Below are positions 1 to 11,396 of a stretch of DNA of 64,000 nucleotides, piece by piece. Position 1 is the first letter of the stretch. Each line of letters opens with the position of its first letter. The notes beneath the pieces were generated by a model. It made no database searches. It saw only the letters and a program-made list of their open reading frames with translations, and was not told the origin of the DNA. This stretch comes from Cladorhizidae sp. MBARI D1340-BT2 (taxonomy: Eukaryota > Porifera > Demospongiae > Poecilosclerida > Cladorhizidae), in contig JAQNBH010000004.1 of assembly GCA_028752905.1 (NCBI GenBank), forward strand, positions 30,525,751 to 30,589,750, in the 5' to 3' direction. A program made the translations under genes and the position numbers.

Positions 1-38
1 CCAGGGTCAGAGTACTCTGGCAATGATAGCAGTAGTCA

Positions 39-76
39 CCAGGGTCAGAGTACTCTGGCAATGATAGCAGTAGTGA
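39..76 (+). repeat. Representative consensus 38-bp monomer
   Basis: This is the first monomer in the window with the majority sequence. It has 19 G/C of 38 bases and no CpG. Starting the unit at CCAGGG is arbitrary. Variable positions seen across the array include the A after TCAG (to C or G), the G in CTGG (to A), GATAGC (to GAGAGC), AGTAGTGACC (to AGTAGTGGCC, GGTC or CACC) and the insertion of T in CTGGTCAATG. These variants serve as markers for the higher-order map. Confidence 0.97.
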
Positions 77-85
77 CCAGGGTCA
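74..85. repeat. Junction dyad TGACC-AG-GGTCA
   Basis: The end of each consensus monomer and the start of the next form TGACC and GGTCA arms around a 2-bp centre. The right arm overlaps the left end of the 12-bp palindrome. The arms resemble nuclear-receptor half-sites but are everted, not in the classical inverted GGTCA-n3-TGACC order. The GTGGCC and GGTC variants break the dyad. This is an example of a motif present in most monomers; a regulatory role is not supported by the sequence alone. Confidence 0.6.
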
Positions 86-97
86 GAGTACTCTGAC
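82..97. repeat. Perfect 16-bp palindrome in the CTGAC monomer variant
   Basis: Consensus monomers contain the perfect 12-bp palindrome CAGAGTACTCTG. A G-to-A change (CTGG to CTGA) extends it to the perfect 16-bp palindrome GTCAGAGTACTCTGAC, of which this is the first example. The variant recurs many times per super-unit and is nearly always in a monomer that ends GTGGCC. Whether any protein reads it is unknown. Confidence 0.9.
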
Positions 98-1064
98 AAT
101 GATAGCAGTAGTGGCCAGGGTCAGAGTACTCTGGCAATGATAGCAGTAGTCACCAGGGTCAGAGTACTCTGGCAATGATAGCAGTAGTGACCAGGGTCAG
201 AGTACTCTGGCAATGATAGCAGTAGTGGCCAGGGTCAGAGTACTCTGGCAATGATAGCAGTAGTGACCAGGGTCAGAGTACTCTGGCAATGATAGCAGTA
301 GTGACCAGGGTCAGAGTACTCTGGCAATGATAGCAGTAGTGACCAGGGTCAGAGTACTCTGGCAATGAGAGCAGTAGTGACCAGGGTCAGAGTACTCTGA
401 CAATGAGAGCAGTAGTGGTCAGGGTCAGAGTACTCTGGCAATGATAGCAGTAGTGACCAGGGTCAGAGTACTCTGGCAATGATAGCAGTAGTGACCAGGG
501 TCAGAGTACTCTGGCAATGATAGCAGTAGTGACCAGGGTCAGAGTACTCTGGCAATGATAGCAGTAGTGACCAGGGTCAGAGTACTCTGGCAATGATAGC
601 AGTAGTGACCAGGGTCAGAGTACTCTGGCAATGATAGCAGTAGTGACCAGGGTCAGAGTACTCTGGCATTGATAGCAGTAGTGACCAGGCTCAGAGTACT
701 CTGGCAATGATAGCAGTAGTGACCAGGGTCAGAGTACTCTGGCAATGATAGCAGTAGTGACCAGGGTCAGAGTACTCTGGCAATGATAGCAGTAGTGACC
801 AGGGTCAGAGTACTCTGACAATGATAGCAGTAGTGGCCAGGGTCAGAGTACTCTGGCAATGATAGCAGTAGTCACCAGGGTCAGAGTACTCTGGCAATGA
901 TAGCAGTAGTGACCAGGGTCAGAGTACTCTGGCAATGATAGCAGTAGTGACCAGGGTCAGAGTACTCTGGCAATGATAGCAGTAGTGACCAGGGTCAGAG
1001 TACTCTGGCAATGATAGCAGTAGTGACCAGGGTCAGAGTACTCTGGCAATGAGAGCAGTAGTGA

Positions 1065-1103
1065 CCAGGGTCAGCGTACTCTGGTCAATGATAGCAGTAG
1101 TGA
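1065..1103 (+). repeat. First AGCGT punctuation monomer (39 bp, CpG-bearing)
   Basis: The monomer has A-to-C in AGAGTACTC, giving AGCGTACTC, plus an inserted T (CTGGTCAATG). The other 24 copies start at 3610, 5700, 8780, 10531, 13003, 16423, 18706, 21216, 23343, 25888, 27978, 31058, 32809, 35586, 39006, 41289, 43761, 45888, 48433, 50523, 53603, 55354, 57751 and 62843. Each regular block has exactly one. The substitution also destroys the CAGAGTACTCTG palindrome. Confidence 0.95.
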
Positions 1104-1825
1104 CCAGGGTCAGAGTACTCTGGCAATGATAGCTGTAGTGACCAGGGTCAGAGTACTCTGGCAATGATAGCAGTAGTGACCAGGGTCAGAGTACTCTGGC
1201 AATGATAGCAGTAGTGACCAGGGTCAGAGTACTCTGGCAATGATAGCAGTAGTGACCAGGGTCAGAGTACTCTGGCAATGAGAGCAGTAGTGACCAGGGT
1301 CAGAGTACTCTGGCAATGATAGCAGTAGTGATCAGGGTCAGAGTACTCTGGCAATGATAGCAGTAGTGACCAGGGTCAGAGTACTCTGGCAATGATAGCA
1401 GTAGTGACCAGGGTCAGAGTACTCTGGCAATGAGAGCATTAGTGACCAGGGTCAGAGTACTCTGGCAATGATAGCAGTAGTGACCAGGGTCAGAGTACTC
1501 TGATAATGATAGCAGTAGTGGCCAGGGTCAGAGTACTCTGGCAATGATAGCAGTAGTGACCAGGGTCAGAGTACTCTGGCAATGATAGCAGTAGTGACCA
1601 GGGTCAGAGTACTCTGGCAATGATAGCAGTAGTGACCAGGGTCAGAGTACTCTGGCAATGATAGCAGTGGTGACCAGGGTCAGAGTACTCTGGCAATGAG
1701 AGCAGTAGTGGTCAGGGTCAGAGTACTCTGGCAATGATAGCAGTAGTGACCAGGGTCAGAGTACTCTGGCAATGATAGCAGTAGTGACCAGGGTCAGAGT
1801 ACTCTGGCAATGATAGCAGTAGTGA

Positions 1826-1861
1826 CCAGGCTCAGAGTACTCTGGCAGATAGCAGTAGTGA
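1826..1861 (+). repeat. 36-bp monomer (2-bp deletion, CTGGCAGATAGC)
   Basis: The monomer lacks AT from CAATGATAGC, giving CTGGCAGATAGC. In blocks 1 and 2 it also carries GACCAGGCTC at its start. In blocks 6 and 9 the same deletion occurs without the CTC change. It is the only recurrent shortened monomer I found and explains why blocks 1, 2, 6 and 9 have lengths one or two bases off the other blocks. Confidence 0.92.
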
Positions 1862-3609
1862 CCAGGGTCAGAGTACTCTGGCAATGATAGCAGTAGTGAC
1901 CAGGGTCAGAGTACTCTGGCAATGATAGCAGTAGTGACCAGGGTCAGAGTACTCTGGCAATGATAGCAGTAGTGACCAGGGTCAGAGTACTCTGGCAATG
2001 ATAGCAGTAGTGACCAGGGTCAGAGTACTCTGACAATGATAGCAGTATTGGCCAGGGTCAGAGTACTCTGGCAATGATAGCAGTAGTCACCAGGGTCAGA
2101 GTACTCTGGCAATGATAGCAGTAGTGACCAGGGTCAGAGTACTCTGACAATGATAGCAGTAGTGGCCAGGGTCAGAGTACTCTGGCAATGATAGCAGTAG
2201 TCACCAGGGTCAGAGTACTCTGGCAACGATAGCAGTAGTGACCAGGGTCAGAGTACTCTGGCAATGATAGCAGTAGTGGCCAGGGTCAGAGTACTCTGGC
2301 AATGATAGCAGTAGTGACCAGGGTCAGAGTACTCTGGCAATGATAGCAGTAGTGACCAGGGTCAGAGTACTCTGGCAATGATAGCAGTAGTGACCAGGGT
2401 CAGAGTACTCTGGCAATGAGAGCAGTAGTGACCAGGGTCAGAGTACTCTGGCAATGAGAGCAGTAGTGGTCAGGGTCAGAGTACTCTGGCAATGATAGCA
2501 GTAGTGACCAGGGTCAGAGTACTCTGGCAATGATAGCAGTAGTGACCAGGGTCAGAGTACTCTGGCAATGATAGCAGTAGTGACCAGGGTCAGAGTACTC
2601 TGGCAATGATAGCAGTAGTGACCAGGGTCAGAGTACTCTGGCAATGATAGCAGTAGTGACCAGGGTCAGAGTACTCTGGCATTGATAGCAGTAGTGACCA
2701 GGGTCAGAGTACTCTGGCAATGATAGCAGTAGTGACCAGGGTCAGAGTACTCTGGCAATGGTAGCAGTAGTGACCAGGGTCAGAGTACTCTGGCAATGAT
2801 AGCAGTAGTGACCAGGGTCAGAGTACTCTGGCAATGATAGCAGTAGTGACCAGGGTCAGAGTACTCTGGCAATGAGAGCAGTAGTGACCAGGGTCAGAGT
2901 ACTCTGACAATGAGAGCAGTAGTGGTCAGGGTCAGAGTACTCTGGCAATGATAGCAGTAGTGACCAGGGTCAGAGTACTCTGGCAATGATAGCAGTAGTG
3001 ACCAGGGTCAGAGTACTCTGGCAATGATAGCAGTAGTGACCAGGGTCAGAGTACTCTGGCAATGATAGCAGTAGTGACCAGGGTCAGAGTACTCTGGCAA
3101 TGATAGCAGTAGTGACCAGGGTCAGAGTACTCTGGCAATGATAGCAGTAGTGACCATGGTCAGAGTACTCTGGCATTGATAGCAGTAGTGACCAGGCTCA
3201 GAGTACTCTGGCAATGATAGCAGTAGTGACCAGGGTCAGAGTACTCTGGCAATGATAGCAGTAGTGACCAGGGTCAGAGTACTCTGGCAATGATAGCAGT
3301 AGTGACCAGGGTCAGAGTACTCTGACAATGATAGCAGTAGTGGCCAGGGTCAGAGTACTCTGGCAATGATAGCAGTAGTCACCAGGGTCAGAGTACTCTG
3401 GCAATGATAGCAGTAGTGACCAGGGTCAGAGTACTCTGGCAATGATAGCAGTAGTGACCAGGGTCAGAGTACTCTGGCAATGATAGCAGTAGTGACCAGG
3501 GTCAGAGTACTCTGGCAATGATAGCAGTAGTGACCAGGGTCAGAGTACTCTGGCAATGATAGCAGTAGTGACCAGGGTCAGAGTACTCTGGCAATGAGAG
3601 CAGTAGTGA

Positions 3610-5699
3610 CCAGGGTCAGCGTACTCTGGTCAATGATAGCAGTAGTGACCAGGGTCAGAGTACTCTGGCAATGATAGCTGTAGTGACCAGGGTCAGAGTA
3701 CTCTGGCAATGATAGCAGTAGTGACCAGGGTCAGAGTACTCTGGCAATGATAGCAGTAGTGACCAGGGTCAGAGTACTCTGGCAATGATAGCAGTAGTGA
3801 CCAGGGTCAGAGTACTCTGGCAATGAGAGCAGTAGTGACCAGGGTCAGAGTACTCTGGCAATGATAGCAGTAGTGATCAGGGTCAGAGTACTCTGGCAAT
3901 GATAGCAGTAGTGACCAGGGTCAGAGTACTCTGGCAATGATAGCAGTAGTGACCAGGGTCAGAGTACTCTGGCAATGAGAGCATTAGTGACCAGGGTCAG
4001 AGTACTCTGGCAATGATAGCAGTAGTGACCAGGGTCAGAGTACTCTGATAATGATAGCAGTAGTGGCCAGGGTCAGAGTACTCTGGCAATGATAGCAGTA
4101 GTGACCAGGGTCAGAGTACTCTGGCAATGATAGCAGTAGTGACCAGGGTCAGAGTACTCTGGCAATGATAGCAGTAGTGACCAGGGTCAGAGTACTCTGG
4201 CAATGATAGCAGTGGTGACCAGGGTCAGAGTACTCTGGCAATGAGAGCAGTAGTGGTCAGGGTCAGAGTACTCTGGCAATGATAGCAGTAGTGACCAGGG
4301 TCAGAGTACTCTGGCAATGATAGCAGTAGTGACCAGGGTCAGAGTACTCTGGCAATGATAGCAGTAGTGACCAGGCTCAGAGTACTCTGGCAGATAGCAG
4401 TAGTGACCAGGGTCAGAGTACTCTGGCAATGATAGCAGTAGTGACCAGGGTCAGAGTACTCTGGCAATGATAGCAGTAGTGACCAGGGTCAGAGTACTCT
4501 GGCAATGATAGCAGTAGTGACCAGGGTCAGAGTACTCTGGCAATGATAGCAGTAGTGACCAGGGTCAGAGTACTCTGACAATGATAGCAGTAGTGGCCAG
4601 GGTCAGAGTACTCTGGCAATGATAGCAGTAGTCACCAGGGTCAGAGTACTCTGGCAATGATAGCAGTAGTGACCAGGGTCAGAGTACTCTGACAATGATA
4701 GCAGTAGTGGCCAGGGTCAGAGTACTCTGGCAATGATAGCAGTAGTCACCAGGGTCAGAGTACTCTGGCAACGATAGCAGTAGTGACCAGGGTCAGAGTA
4801 CTCTGGCAATGATAGCAGTAGTGGCCAGGGTCAGAGTACTCTGGCAATGATAGCAGTAGTGACCAGGGTCAGAGTACTCTGGCAATGATAGCAGTAGTGA
4901 CCAGGGTCAGAGTACTCTGGCAATGATAGCAGTAGTGACCAGGGTCAGAGTACTCTGGCAATGAGAGCAGTAGTGACCAGGGTCAGAGTACTCTGGCAAT
5001 GAGAGAAGTAGTGGTCAGGGTCAGAGTACTCTGGCAATGATAGCAGTAGTGACCAGGGTCAGAGTACTCTGGCAATGATAGCAGTAGTGACCAGGGTCAG
5101 AGTACTCTGGCAATGATAGCAGTAGTGACCAGGGTCAGAGTACTCTGGCAATGATAGCAGTAGTGACCAGGGTCAGAGTACTCTGGCAATGATAGCAGTA
5201 GTGACCAGGGTCAGAGTACTCTGGCATTGATAGCAGTAGTGACCAGGGTCAGAGTACTCTGGCAATGATAGCAGTAGTGACCAGGGTCAGAGTACTCTGG
5301 CAATGGTAGCAGTAGTGACCAGGGTCAGAGTACTCTGGCAATGATAGCAGTAGTGACCAGGGTCAGAGTACTCTGACAATGATAGCAGTAGTGGCCAGGG
5401 TCAGAGTACTCTGGCAATGATAGCAGTAGTCACCAGGGTCAGAGTACTCTGGCAATGATAGCAGTAGTGACCAGGGTCAGAGTACTCTGGCAATGATAGC
5501 AGTAGTGACCAGGGTCAGAGTACTCTGGCAATGATAGCAGTAGTGACCAGGGTCAGAGTACTCTGGCAATGAGAGCAGTAGTGACCAGGGTCAGAGTACT
5601 CTGGCAATGATAGCAGTAGTGACCAGGGTCAGAGTACTCTGGCAATGATAGCAGTAGTGACCAGGGTCAGAGTACTCTAGTCAATGATAGCAGTAGTGA
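3610..5699 (+). repeat. Block 2, copy 1 (2,090 bp, 55 monomers)
   Basis: The block duplicates block 1 at offset 2,545 up to the AATGGTAGC monomer near 5303, with the same order of AGCTG, GATCAGG, GCATTAG, CTGATAATG, CAGTGGTG, 36-bp monomer and CAACG. It then leaves block 1 and ends with CTGACAATG/GTGGCC, GTCACC, GAGAGC and a CTCTAGTCAATG monomer. A private A at 5006 (GAGAGAAGTAG) is absent from copies 2 and 3. Confidence 0.9.
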
Positions 5700-8600
5700 C
5701 CAGGGTCAGCGTACTCTGGTCAATGATAGCAGTAGTGACCAGGGTCAGAGTACTCTGGCAATGATAGCTGTAGTGACCAGGGTCAGAGTACTCTGGCAAT
5801 GATAGCAGTAGTGACCAGGGTCAGAGTACTCTGGTAATGATAGCAGTAGTGACCAGGGTCAGAGTACTCTGGCAATGATAGCAGTAGTGACCAGGGTCAG
5901 AGTACTCTGGCAATGAGAGCAGTAGTGACCAGGGTCAGAGTACTCTGGCAATGATAGCAGTAGTGATCAGGGTCAGAGTACTCTGGCAATGATAGCAGTA
6001 GTGACCAGGGTCAGAGTACTCTGGCAATGATAGCAGTAGTGACCAGGGTCAGAGTACTCTGGCAATGATAGCAGTAGTGACCAGGGTCAGAGTACTCTGG
6101 TAATGATAGCAGTAGTGACCAGGGTCAGAGTACTCTGGCAATGAGAGCATTAGTGACCAGGGTCAGAGTACTCTGGCAATGATAGCAGTAGTGACCAGGG
6201 TCAGAGTACTCTGACAATGATAGCAGTAGTGGCCAGGGTCAGAGTACTCTGGCAATGATAGCAGTAGTGACCAGGGTCAGAGTACTCTGGCAATGATAGC
6301 AGTAGTGGCCAGGGTCAGAGTACTCTGGCAATGATAGCAGTAGTGACCAGGGTCAGAGTACTCTGGCAATGATAGCAGTAGTGACCAGGGTCAGAGTACT
6401 CTGGCAATGATAGCAGTAGTGACCAGGGTCAGAGTACTCTGGCAATGATAGCAGTAGTGACCAGGGTCAGAGTACTCTGGCAATGATAGCAGTAGTGACC
6501 AGGGTCAGAGTACTCTGGCAATGATAGCAGAAGTGACCAGGGTCAGAGTACTCTGGCAATGATAGCAGTAGTGACCAGGGTCAGAGTACTCTGGCAATGA
6601 TAGCAGTAGTGACCAGGGTCAGAGTACTCTAGCAATGATAGCAGTAGTGACCAGGGTCAGAGTACTCTGGCAATGATAGCAGTAGTGACCAGGGTCAGAG
6701 TACTCTGGCAATGATAGCAGTAGTGACCAGGGTCAGAGTACTCTGGCAATGATAGCAGTAGTGACCAGGGTCAGAGTACTCTGGTAATGATAGCAGTAGT
6801 GACCAGGGTCAGAGTACTCTGGCAATGAGAGCAGTAGTGGCCAGGGTCAGAGTACTCTGGCAATGAGAGCAGTAGTGGCCATGGTCAGAGTACTCTGGCA
6901 ATGATAGCAGTAGTGACCAGGGTCAGAGTACTCTGACAATGATAGCAGTAGTGGCCAGGGTCAGAGTACTCTGGTAATGATAGCAGTAGTGACCAGGGTC
7001 AGAGTACTCTGGCAATGATAGCAGTAGTGACCAGGGTCAGAGTACTCTGGCAATGATAGCAGTAGTGACCAGGGTCAGAGTACTCTGGCAATGATAGCAG
7101 TAGTGACCAGGGTCAGAGTACTCTGGCAATGATAGCAGTAGTGACCAGGGTCAGAGTACTCTGGCAATGATAGCAGAAGTGACCAGGGTCAGAGTACTCT
7201 GGCAATGATAGCAGTAGTGACCAGGGTCAGAGTCCTCTGGCAATGATAGCAGTAGTGACCAGGGTCAGAGTACTCTGGCAATGATAGCAGTAGTGACCAG
7301 GGTCAGAGTACTCTAGCAATGATAGCAGTAGTGACCAGGGTCAGAGTACTCTGGCAATGATAGCAGTAGTGACCAGGGTCAGAGTACTCTGGCAATGATA
7401 GCAGTAGTGACCAGGGTCAGAGTACTCTGGCAATGATAGCAGTAGTGACCAGGGTCAGAGTACTCTGGCAATGAGAGCAGTAGTGGCCAGGGTCAGAGTA
7501 CTCTGGCAATGATAGCAGTAGTGGCCAGGGTCAGAGTACTCTGGCAATGATAGCAGTAGTGGCCAGGGTCAGAGTACTCTGGCAATGATAGCAGTAGTGA
7601 CCAGGGTCAGAGTACTCTGGCAATGATAGCAGTAGTGACCAGGGTCAGAGTACTCTGGCAATGATAGCAGTAGTGACCAGGGTCAGAGTACTCTGGCAAT
7701 GAGAGCAGTAGTGACCAGGGTCAGAGTACTCTGGCAATGAGAGCAGTAGTGACCAGGGTCAGAGTACTCTGGCAATGAGAGCAGTAGTGGTCAGGGTCAG
7801 AGTACTCTGGCAATGATAGCAGTAGTGACCAGGGTCAGAGTACTCTGGCAATGATAGCAGTAGTGACCAGGGTCAGAGTACTCTGGCAATGATAGCAGTA
7901 GTGACCAGGGTCAGAGTACTCTGGCAATGATAGCAGTAGTGACCAGGGTCAGAGTACTCTGGCAATGAGAGCAGTAGTGACCAGGGTCAGAGTACTCTGG
8001 CAATGATAGCAGTAGTGACCAGGGTCAGAGTACTCTGGCAATGAGAGCAGTAGTGACCAGGGTCAGAGTACTCTGGCAATGAGAGCAGTAGTGGTCAGGG
8101 TCAGAGTACTCTGGCAATGATAGCAGTAGTGACCAGGGTCAGAGTACTCTGGCAATGATAGCAGTAGTGACCAGGGTCAGAGTACTCTGGCAATGATAGC
8201 AGTAGTGACCAGGGTCAGAGTACTCTGGCAATGATAGCAGTAGTGACCAGGGTCAGAGTACTCTGGCAATGATAGCAGTAGTGACCAGGGTCAGAGTACT
8301 CTGACAATGATAGCAGTAGTGACCAGGGTCAGAGTACTCTGGCAATGATAGCAGTAGTGACCAGGGTCAGAGTACTCTGGCAATGATAGCAGTAGTGACC
8401 AGGGTCAGAGTACTCTGGCAATGATAGCAGTAGTGACCAGGTTCAGAGTACTCTGACAATGATAGCAGTAGTGGCCAGGGTCAGAGTACTCTGGCAATGA
8501 TAGCAGTAGTCACCAGGGTCAGAGTACTCTGGCAATGATAGCAGTAGTGACCAGGGTCAGAGTACTCTGGCAATGATAGCAGTAGTGACCAGGGTCAGAG

Positions 8601-8779
8601 TACTCTGGCAATGATAGCAGTAGTGACCAGGGTCAGAGTACTCTGGCAATGAGAGCAGTAGTGACCAGGGTCAGAGTACTCTGGCAATGATAGCAGTAGT
8701 GACCAGGGTCAGAGTACTCTGGCAATGATAGCAGTAGTGACCAGGGTCAGAGTACTCTGGTCAATGATAGCAGTAGTGA
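5700..8779 (+). repeat. Block 3, copy 1 (3,080 bp, 81 monomers)
   Basis: After the punctuation monomer and AGCTG this block has CTGGTAATG monomers, GATCAGG and GAGAGCATTAG. It then carries an internal duplicate: GCAGAAGTG (about 6530 and 7168), CTCTAGCAATG (about 6630 and 7313) and GTGGCC runs occur twice. GTGGCCATGG (about 6888) and AGAGTCCTCTGG (about 7233, which loses the AGTACT core) are diagnostic. It ends with triple GAGAGC groups, GACCAGGTTCAG (about 8440) and CTGGTCAATG before the next punctuation. Confidence 0.9.
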
Positions 8780-10530
8780 CCAGGGTCAGCGTACTCAGGT
8801 CAATGATAGCAGTAGTGACCAGGGTCAGAGTACTCTGGCAATGATAGCTGTAGTGACCAGGGTCAGAGTACTCTGGCAATGATAGCAGTAGTGACCAGGG
8901 TCAGAGTACTCTGGCAATGATAGCAGTAGTGACCAGGGTCAGAGTACTCTGGCAATGATAGCAGTAGTGACCAGGGTCAGAGTACTCTGGCAATGAGAGC
9001 AGTAGTGACCAGGGTCAGAGTACTCTGGCAATGATAGCAGTAGTGATCAGGGTCAGAGTACTCTGGCAATGATAGCAGTAGTGACCAGGGTCAGAGTACT
9101 CTGGCAATGATAGCAGTAGTGACCAGGGTCAGAGTACTCTGGCAATGATAGCAGTAGTGACCAGGGTCAGAGTACTCTGGTAATGATAGCAGTAGTGACC
9201 AGGGTCAGAGTACTCTGGCAATGAGAGCATTATTGACCAGGGTCAGAGTACTCTGGCAATGATAGCAGTAGTGACCAGGGTCAGAGTACTCTGACAATGA
9301 TAGCAGTAGTGGCCAGGGTCAGAGTACTCTGGCAATGATAGCAGTAGTGACCAGGGTCAGAGTACTCTGGCAATGATAGCAGTAGTGACCAGGGTCAGAG
9401 TACTCTGGCAATGATAGCAGTAGTGACCAGGGTCAGAGTACTCTGGCAATGAGAGCAGTAGTGACCAGGGTCAGAGTACTCTGGCAATGAGAGCAGTACT
9501 GACCAGGGTCAGAGTACTCTGGCAATGATAGCAGTAGTGACCAGGGTCAGAGTACTCTGGCAATGATAGCAGTAGTGACCAGGGTCAGAGTACTCTGGTC
9601 AATGATAGCAGTAGTGACCAGGGTCAGAGTACTCTGGCAATGATAGCAGTAGTGACCAGGGTCAGAGTACTCTGGCAATGATAGCAGTAGTGACCAGGGT
9701 CAGAGTACTCTGGCAATGATAGCAGTAGTGACCAGGGTCAGAGTACTCTGGCAATGATAGCAGTAGTGACCAGGGTCAGAGTACTCTGGCAATGATAGCA
9801 GTAGTGACCAGGGTCAGAGTACTCTGGCAATGATAGCAGTAGTGACCAGGGTCAGAGTACTCTGACAATGATAGCAGTAGTGGCCAGGGTCAGAGTACTC
9901 TGGCAATGATAGCAGTAGTGACCAGGGTCAGAGTACTCTGGCAATGATAGCAGTAGTGACCAGGGTCAGAGTACTCTGGCATTTATAGCAGTAGTGACCA
10001 GGGTCAGAGTACTCTGGCAATGATAGCAGTAGTGACCAGGGTCAGAGTACTCTGGCAATGATAGCAGTAGTGACCAGGGTCAGAGTACTCTGGCAATGAT
10101 AGCAGTAGTGACCAGGGTCAGAGTACTCTGGCAATGATAGCAGTAGTGACCAGGGTCAGAGTACTCTGGCAATGATAGCAGTAGTGACCAGGGTCAGAGT
10201 ACTCTGACAATGATAGCAGTAGTGGCCAGGGTCAGAGTACTCTGGCAATGATAGCAGTAGTCACCAGGGTCAGAGTACTCTGGCAATGATAGCAGTAGTG
10301 ACCAGGGTCAGAGTACTCTGGCAATGATAGCAGTAGTGACCAGGGTCAGAGTACTCTGGCAATGAGAGCAGTAGTGACCAGGGTCAGAGTACTCTGGCAA
10401 TGAGAGCAGTAGTGACCAGGGTCAGAGTACTCTGGCAATGATAGCAGTAGTGACCAGGGTCAGAGTACTCTGGCAATGATAGCAGTAGTGACCAGGGTCA
10501 GAGTACTCTGGTCAATGATAGCAGTAGTGA
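8780..10530 (+). repeat. Block 4, copy 1 (1,751 bp, 46 monomers)
   Basis: This is the shortest block. Its punctuation monomer is the subtype AGCGTACTCAGG. Later markers are AGCTG, GATCAGG, CTGGTAATG, GAGAGCATTATTG (about 9227), AGCAGTACTG (about 9490), an isolated 39-bp CTGGTCAATG monomer (about 9598), two CTGACAATG/GTGGCC monomers and CATTTATAGC (about 9982). Three 39-bp monomers account for 46 x 38 + 3 = 1,751. The length is identical in all three super-copies. Confidence 0.9.
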
Positions 10531-11215
10531 CCAGGGTCAGCGTACTCTGGTCAATGATAGCTGTAGTGACCAGGGTCAGAGTACTCTGGCAATGATAGCT
10601 GTAGTGACCAGGGTCAGAGTACTCTGGCAATGATAGCAGTAGTGACCAGGGTCAGAGTACTCTGGTAATGATAGCAGTAGTGACCAGGGTCAGAGTACTC
10701 TGGCAATGATAGCAGTAGTGACCAGGGTCAGAGTACTCTGGCAATGAGAGCAGTAGTGACCATGGTCAGAGTACTCTGGCAATGATAGCAGTAGTGATCA
10801 GGGTCAGAGTACTCTGGCAATGATAGCAGTAGTGACCAGGGTCAGAGTACTCTGGCAATGAGAGCATTAGTGACCAGGGTCAGAGTACTCTGGCAATGAT
10901 AGCAGTAGTGACCAGGGTCAGAGTACTCTGACAATGATAGCAGTAGTGGCCAGGGTCAGAGTACTCTGGCAATGATAGCAGTAGTGACCAGGGTCAGAGT
11001 ACTCTGGCAATGATAGCAGTAGTGACCAGGGTCAGAGTACTCTGGCAATGATAGCAGTAGTGACCAGGGTCAGAGTACTCTGGCAATGATAGCAGTAGTG
11101 ACCAGGGTCAGAGTACTCTGGCAATGAGAGCAGTAGTGGTCAGGGTCAGAGTACTCTGGCAATGATAGCAGTAGTGACCAGGGTCAGAGTACTCTGGCAA
11201 TGATAGCAGTAGTGA

Positions 11216-11329
11216 CCAGGGTCGGAGTACTCTGGCAATGATAGCAGTAGTGACCAGGGTCGGAGTACTCTGGCAATGATAGCAGTAGTGACCAGGGTCG
11301 GAGTACTCTGGCAATGATAGCAGTAGTGA
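11216..11329 (+). repeat. Three consecutive GTCGGAGTAC monomers
   Basis: An A-to-G change gives CpG at 11223-11224, 11261-11262 and 11299-11300. On the minus strand it replaces the only stop triplet of the monomer, which opens short antisense frames. The cluster has three members here, three near 33807-33884 and three near 61063-61140, two in block 8 of each copy (about 19437 and 19513; 42020 and 42096), and one in block 5 of copy 3 (about 56048). Confidence 0.93.
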
Positions 11330-11396
11330 CCAGGGTCAGAGTACTCTGGCAATGATAGTAGTAGTGACCAGGGTCAGAGTACTCTGGCAATGGTAG

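Larger units (their letters stand above)
1..1064 (+). repeat. 3' part of a block 9 (start outside window)
   Basis: This 1,064-bp stretch precedes the first punctuation monomer and aligns with 22279-23342, the end of block 9 of copy 1. Shared markers are two GTCACC monomers, CTGACAATGAGAGC with GGTC near 399-420, CATTGATAGC near 667, GACCAGGCTC near 687, a further GTCACC near 873 and a GAGAGC monomer just before the punctuation monomer. The array therefore extends to the left of the window in the same register. Confidence 0.9.
1065..3609 (+). repeat. Block 1, copy 1 (2,545 bp, 67 monomers)
   Basis: The block opens with the 39-bp AGCGT monomer (1065-1103). Next come AGCTGTAG (about 1131), GATCAGG (about 1330), GAGAGCATTAG (about 1432), CTGATAATG (about 1500), CAGTGGTGACC (about 1665), GAGAGC/GGTC (about 1698), a 36-bp monomer (1826-1861), two GTCACC monomers, CAACG (2227), CATTGATAG (about 2680), AATGGTAGC (about 2760) and CTGACAATGAGAGC (about 2906). 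Its last part repeats the pre-block sequence at 399-1064 with offset 2,507, and it has one more monomer before the next punctuation. Confidence 0.9.

Noticed and set aside
74..85. Classical estrogen response element
   Set aside because: The half-sites are everted with a 2-bp centre, not inverted with 3 bp, so the consensus element is not present.
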